A stretch of DNA of 36,246 nucleotides from CAYNVS01 sp964400725 (GTDB lineage: Bacteria > Myxococcota_A > SURF-8 > CAYNVS01), in the NCBI GenBank assembly GCA_964400725.1, contig CAYNVS010000034.1, positions 1 through 36,246 of the forward strand. The letters run 5' to 3'. Position 1 is the stretch's first letter, and each line of letters begins with the position of its first letter. This document shows positions 33,438-36,246 of this stretch, piece after piece. A program made the translations under genes and the position numbers. The notes under the pieces are model-generated. The model saw nothing but the letters and a program-made list of their open reading frames with translations, ran no database searches and was not told the origin of the DNA.

Positions 33438-35414
33438 TCAAGCGGATGCGAGAAGCCCTTTCAGAAGCTCTTTCACAGCGCCGTCAAACTCCGCGGTCGT
33501 CGCGGTCGTTTTTTTAAGGTGCTTAGTCTCGCCAAGCGTAAGATTATCGCGCTCTTGAGCGGATAAATTAAGAGCGGTGTAAACAAGCAGAGGCGCGCGC
33601 GAGGCGCTTCCGCGCTTTAAGGCGTCGATAAGCTGAAAGCCGTCCATTTTCGGCAGCATAACGTCGAGAATAATTAAATCGGGCGGAGACTTTAACGCCA
33701 AATTTACGGCCTGCTCGCCGTCGGACGCCTCGAGAGCCTCGATTTTCATCGACTTTAAATGCTCTTTTAAAACGCCCCTTACGAATTCGTCGTCTTCTAT
33801 AATAAGCGCGACCGGTTTTTCTTTTTTCGGCAGAGCCTTTTTTACGCTTTTCAGCAGATTTTTGCCGTCAAAAGGCTTATGTATCCAATCTATTAAAAAG
33901 GGCTGGGCAAGCGCGCCTTCGTCCGGGCTTTTTGCCGAAACGATTACGACCGGCAGTCTGCTTGTCTTTTCGTTCTTTCGCAGTTCGTTCAGATACGCCA
34001 AACCGTCGCCGTCCGGCAGATAAATGTCTAATATGAGCGCGTCCGGCGTTTTTCCCGCCAATTTCTCTCTTGCCTGAGCAATCGTATGCGCCGTTTCAAA
34101 GGCGTATCCTTCCCTTGAAATTATTGTTTCAAACAAAGCCGCCGTATTTTTTTCGTCTTCAAGTATCATAACGAGCGGCTTGCGAGAAGCGTTTTCTTTT
34201 TCGGCTTCCGCTTTTTTAACGCTTTTTTGCAACGGAACGGTGAAACGCATTTTCGTTCCGGCCTCATCCCCGCTCTCAAGCCAAATAGAGCCTCCGAGCT
34301 TCGCCGTAAGATTTTTCGCAATCGCCAAACCCAGCCCCGAACCTTCTTCGCGCCGCGTTGTGGACGAGTCTATCTGCTTGAACTTATCAAAGATGTAAGG
34401 CCGCTTATCGGCCGGTATTCCCGCGCCTTTATCCGATATTTCAAACGCGCACATATCCTCGCCCCATGGAATTACGCTCGCTTCGACCGATTCGCCGTCT
34501 TTCGAATTCTTTATTGAATTGGATAAAATATTTACAATGATTTTAGTTAATTTGTCCTTGTCGGAGCGAACGGTAAAATCGTCTTTAAGCGTATAAATGA
34601 GATTTATCCGCTTTTTATCGGCTTGGCCGCGTACGATTTCAAACGCCGCAATAATCGCTTCTCCGGCTGAAAAATCGGTTAAATTCAATTCAATTCTCCC
34701 CGATTCCAGCTTTTCGATGTCAAGAATGTCGTCGATGAGGCGGGCGAGCCTGTCGGCGTTTTTCGCCGCAATTCCGAGCAATTCGCGCGCTTCGCTCTCG
34801 ATTTGGCCGACCGCTCCTCCGTTAATCAATTCCAAAGCGCCTTTAATGGAAGTTAATGGAGTTCTAAGCTCGTGCGAAACGAGCGAAACGAATTCGCTTT
34901 TCATTTCTTCAAGCGTTTCGCAATCGTTTGGCGAAACGAGCGGACACGAAGTCGGAATGCGGGAAGTTTTTTCGCAGCAAGACGCCGAACGCTGCGCGAA
35001 CTCGTCGCAAAGGGCTGTTTCAAACCGGTCGAAACAGAAATCGACGAATTTTTTATATTCCGTATATTCGGTTCTGTCCGGCGAAAATTCCTTTATAAAC
35101 TCATGGTAAACGCGGCGCAGGTATTTTAACACGCCGAAAAAAACGTTAGGCGAAACTCCGCGCTCTTTGTGGGAGCGGGCTTGTTCTAGTATATATTCGG
35201 CCATTTCCGAATTTTGCAGCTGCCCGCTTGACTCCAGACCAAGCCTTATTGAGCGGTTAATGCCGCGTATTATCAATCGCCATATGTCTTCTCTGGGCGG
35301 AACGTACTTTGTAAAATCGCTCAAATTGATGTAATGCAACATTCTGGCCGCGAGCCATTTATCGCCGCCGTCCAAATGTTCTAAAAAATCGTTCAAGATT
35401 TCTTCGCGCGACAT
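33438..35414 (-). CDS. Cytosolic hybrid histidine kinase with two C-terminal receiver domains
   Basis: A 658-residue soluble protein without membrane helices. Residues 1-140 are an all-helical sensor-like domain I cannot assign with confidence; it loosely resembles RsbR-type N-domains. A linker with four cysteines (146, 147, 157, 165) follows. HisKA carries SHELRTPLTSIKG (His181); HATPase_c shows NILSNSIKN, DKGAGIP and GSGLGLAI (358-365). Receiver 1 has Asp463 (ILDIYLP) and Lys513; receiver 2 has Asp584 (ILDVMLP) and no classical Lys-Pro, with KHLKKTT in that place. There is no DNA-binding output, so phosphate probably passes to a separate partner. Sizeable inverted and direct repeats lie just upstream. 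It is transcribed toward the transglutaminase operon but 99 bases apart. Confidence 0.93.
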   Translation of the reverse strand: MSREEILNDFLEHLDGGDKWLAARMLHYINLSDFTKYVPPREDIWRLIIRGINRSIRLGLESSGQLQNSEMAEYILEQARSHKERGVSPNVFFGVLKYLRRVYHEFIKEFSPDRTEYTEYKKFVDFCFDRFETALCDEFAQRSASCCEKTSRIPTSCPLVSPNDCETLEEMKSEFVSLVSHELRTPLTSIKGALELINGGAVGQIESEARELLGIAAKNADRLARLIDDILDIEKLESGRIELNLTDFSAGEAIIAAFEIVRGQADKKRINLIYTLKDDFTVRSDKDKLTKIIVNILSNSIKNSKDGESVEASVIPWGEDMCAFEISDKGAGIPADKRPYIFDKFKQIDSSTTRREEGSGLGLAIAKNLTAKLGGSIWLESGDEAGTKMRFTVPLQKSVKKAEAEKENASRKPLVMILEDEKNTAALFETIISREGYAFETAHTIAQAREKLAGKTPDALILDIYLPDGDGLAYLNELRKNEKTSRLPVVIVSAKSPDEGALAQPFLIDWIHKPFDGKNLLKSVKKALPKKEKPVALIIEDDEFVRGVLKEHLKSMKIEALEASDGEQAVNLALKSPPDLIILDVMLPKMDGFQLIDALKRGSASRAPLLVYTALNLSAQERDNLTLGETKHLKKTTATTAEFDGAVKELLKGLLASA

Positions 35415-35467
35415 TGCGTTTCAACCTAATCCGCGCAGCCAAAGCTGCCGATTGCGTAAAACTATAA

Positions 35468-35487
35468 TACATCCGCGTACATCCGTC
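35468..35487 (-). promoter_or_regulatory. Tandem 10-base direct repeats upstream of the hybrid kinase
   Basis: TACATCCGCG (35468-35477) and TACATCCGTC (35478-35487) repeat head to tail with a period of one helical turn, the layout of many response-regulator sites. On the minus strand they flank a TATTAT that could be a -10 box. Confidence 0.5.
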
Positions 35488-35495
35488 GTATGAAA

Positions 35496-35528
35496 TTCAA
35501 TTGCGAAGGAATTTAAATCGCAATTGAA
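35496..35528. repeat. 11-base-arm inverted repeat upstream of the hybrid kinase
   Basis: TTCAATTGCGA (35496-35506) and TCGCAATTGAA (35518-35528) are exact complements with an 11-base spacer, so the centres of the arms are two helical turns apart. This suits a dimeric DNA-binding protein. The site is 82-114 bases before the kinase start codon and 115 bases after the end of the upstream gene. Confidence 0.7.
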
Positions 35529-35590
35529 CATACACTTCGTTTAATATGTTATCAATAATAATAATCCCCGTCATTTTTTTATTACGTTTT

Positions 35591-35605
35591 ATGCGCCCGG
35601 CGCAT
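35591..35605. repeat. GC-rich 6-bp hairpin after the carbohydrate-binding-module gene
   Basis: ATGCGC (35591-35596) and GCGCAT (35600-35605) are perfect complements with a CCG loop. On the minus strand no T-run follows, so it is not a classical terminator; it may still mark the 3' end of the gene that stops at 35643. Confidence 0.35.
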
Positions 35606-35642
35606 GCCCGCTTCTCGATTTGATACGAAACGGTTATTGAGA

Positions 35643-36246
35643 CTATTCGCCCGCGCTTTTGCCCGCCGCGCCGGTCTTCTTCAACCTCGCAAAAAAATCG
35701 TCGGCAAATATCGCCGCATTGGTCGCGGAAACGTCGGAAGATACTCTTATTTTTACTTTTCCGCTCCCCGGCGGCATCAGCGTCAGAGCCTCGGCAAGCG
35801 TCCATTCCGCGTCGAAAAGCTCCGCGGCCGTTACGGTATTCCAGTACGATCCGTCGCGGTTATAAATATCCAGAGAAAATGATATGACGTTAGAGCCGTT
35901 CCAGTTGCGAAGGCGCGCCCCCCACGACAACGCCGCGGCTCCCGCGTCAATATCTTCGTAGTAAGGCGAAAGGTCAATGGTTTGAGTCAGTTCCGTCGTT
36001 CCTTCCTCTCCGCCGTCAATTTCCAATTTGCCTCCGGCGTAAAAATAATAATCGCCGGAGAACGACCAAGGCGCGTACGGAGTCAGACCGTAAGCGATTA
36101 AGTCGAGCAGAACTTTGAAGTGATTTGTTTCTCAGCCGACGAAGCCGTCGGTTTCAGCGCCGGGGTTTTTAATAAGCTCTCCGCTCATCGACGGGTTCGG
36201 CTCCCTCCTTTCAGAAAGACCAAGGTAAATATGGTCGAACGCAGCG
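35643..36246 (-). pseudogene. C-terminal part of a secreted carbohydrate-binding-module-like protein, interrupted by an in-frame TGA
   Basis: The minus-strand frame enters from outside the window, runs AAFDHIYLGLSERREP ... ELIKNPGAETDGFVG, meets a TGA at 36134-36132, then continues in the same frame for about 160 codons to a TAG at 35643. The pattern NPGAETG-x-x-x-GW is a hallmark of beta-sandwich sugar-binding domains, so the TGA stands exactly where Trp (TGG) is expected. The rest fits such a domain: APWSFSGDYYFYAGG, ELTQTIDLSPYYEDIDAGA, FSLDIYNRDGSYW, KVKIRVSSD, IFADDFFARL. The gene is therefore a real surface or secreted protein with one nonsense change, or the base is an error. TGA is a normal stop elsewhere in the window (plsC, the CDGSH gene), so recoding is unlikely. 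Confidence 0.65.

Noticed and set aside
36132..36134. TGA read as Trp (alternative genetic code)
   Set aside because: TGA ends plsC and the CDGSH gene normally, Trp is encoded by TGG throughout, and no other conserved Trp is replaced by TGA.

Overview
The window reads as about 36 kb of chromosome from an uncultured, probably anaerobic or microaerophilic Gram-negative bacterium. The base composition is moderate (coding DNA rich in gcg, gcc and cgc codons, with AT-rich intergenic gaps). Secreted proteins carry Sec or lipoprotein-like signals, there are long TPR/transglutaminase-like proteins, and one protein has repeated Cys modules of a kind familiar from Myxococcota and other delta-type lineages. 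The species cannot be named from this sequence alone. No tRNA, rRNA, CRISPR array, integrase or transposase is visible.

Layout. 1-4396 (+): the 3' part of purL, then purF (Bacillus-type, with propeptide and Fe-S cysteines), a small single-pass membrane protein and a possible Tam41-like nucleotidyltransferase. 4515-7292 (+): a two-domain M16 zinc protease. 7362-8435 (+): promoter, TPP riboswitch and a Thi4-type thiazole synthase with a Cys at the active-site position, closed by a strong bidirectional terminator. 8472-12621 (-): an AAA+ (ClpB-like) / release-factor-2-like fusion, a small lipoprotein gene broken by two single-base frameshifts, and a five-bladed beta-propeller protein. 12897-16743: lipid and envelope genes, plsC (+), a CDGSH/ferredoxin - DUF2804 - small membrane protein operon (-), and a PAP2 phosphatase (+). 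16765-18942 (-): tex. 19194-24424 (+): a multi-PAS/GAF histidine kinase with an HD-GYP response regulator. 24446-33338 (-): two DUF3857/transglutaminase-TPR paralogues (one with an intact catalytic triad, one degenerate) followed by an acidic, 34-cysteine modular secreted protein. 33438-35414 (-): a cytosolic hybrid histidine kinase with two receiver domains. 35643-36246 (-): the 3' end of a secreted carbohydrate-binding-module-like gene with an in-frame TGA where Trp is expected.

Most striking features. (1) The 922-residue protein joins a degenerate two-ring ClpB-like ATPase to a degenerate RF2-like domain in which GGQ has become GGP; this suggests a ribosome-directed AAA+ factor that cannot terminate translation. 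(2) The paralogous transglutaminase-like pair has one catalytic and one non-catalytic member, translationally coupled and followed by a Cys-module protein; this looks like an envelope complex. (3) Several sizeable inverted repeats sit in front of regulatory genes, including a 12-bp-arm palindrome over the kinase ribosome-binding site at 19155-19179 and an 11-bp-arm repeat at 35496-35528. Two genes are broken by single-base changes, which could be real decay or assembly error.
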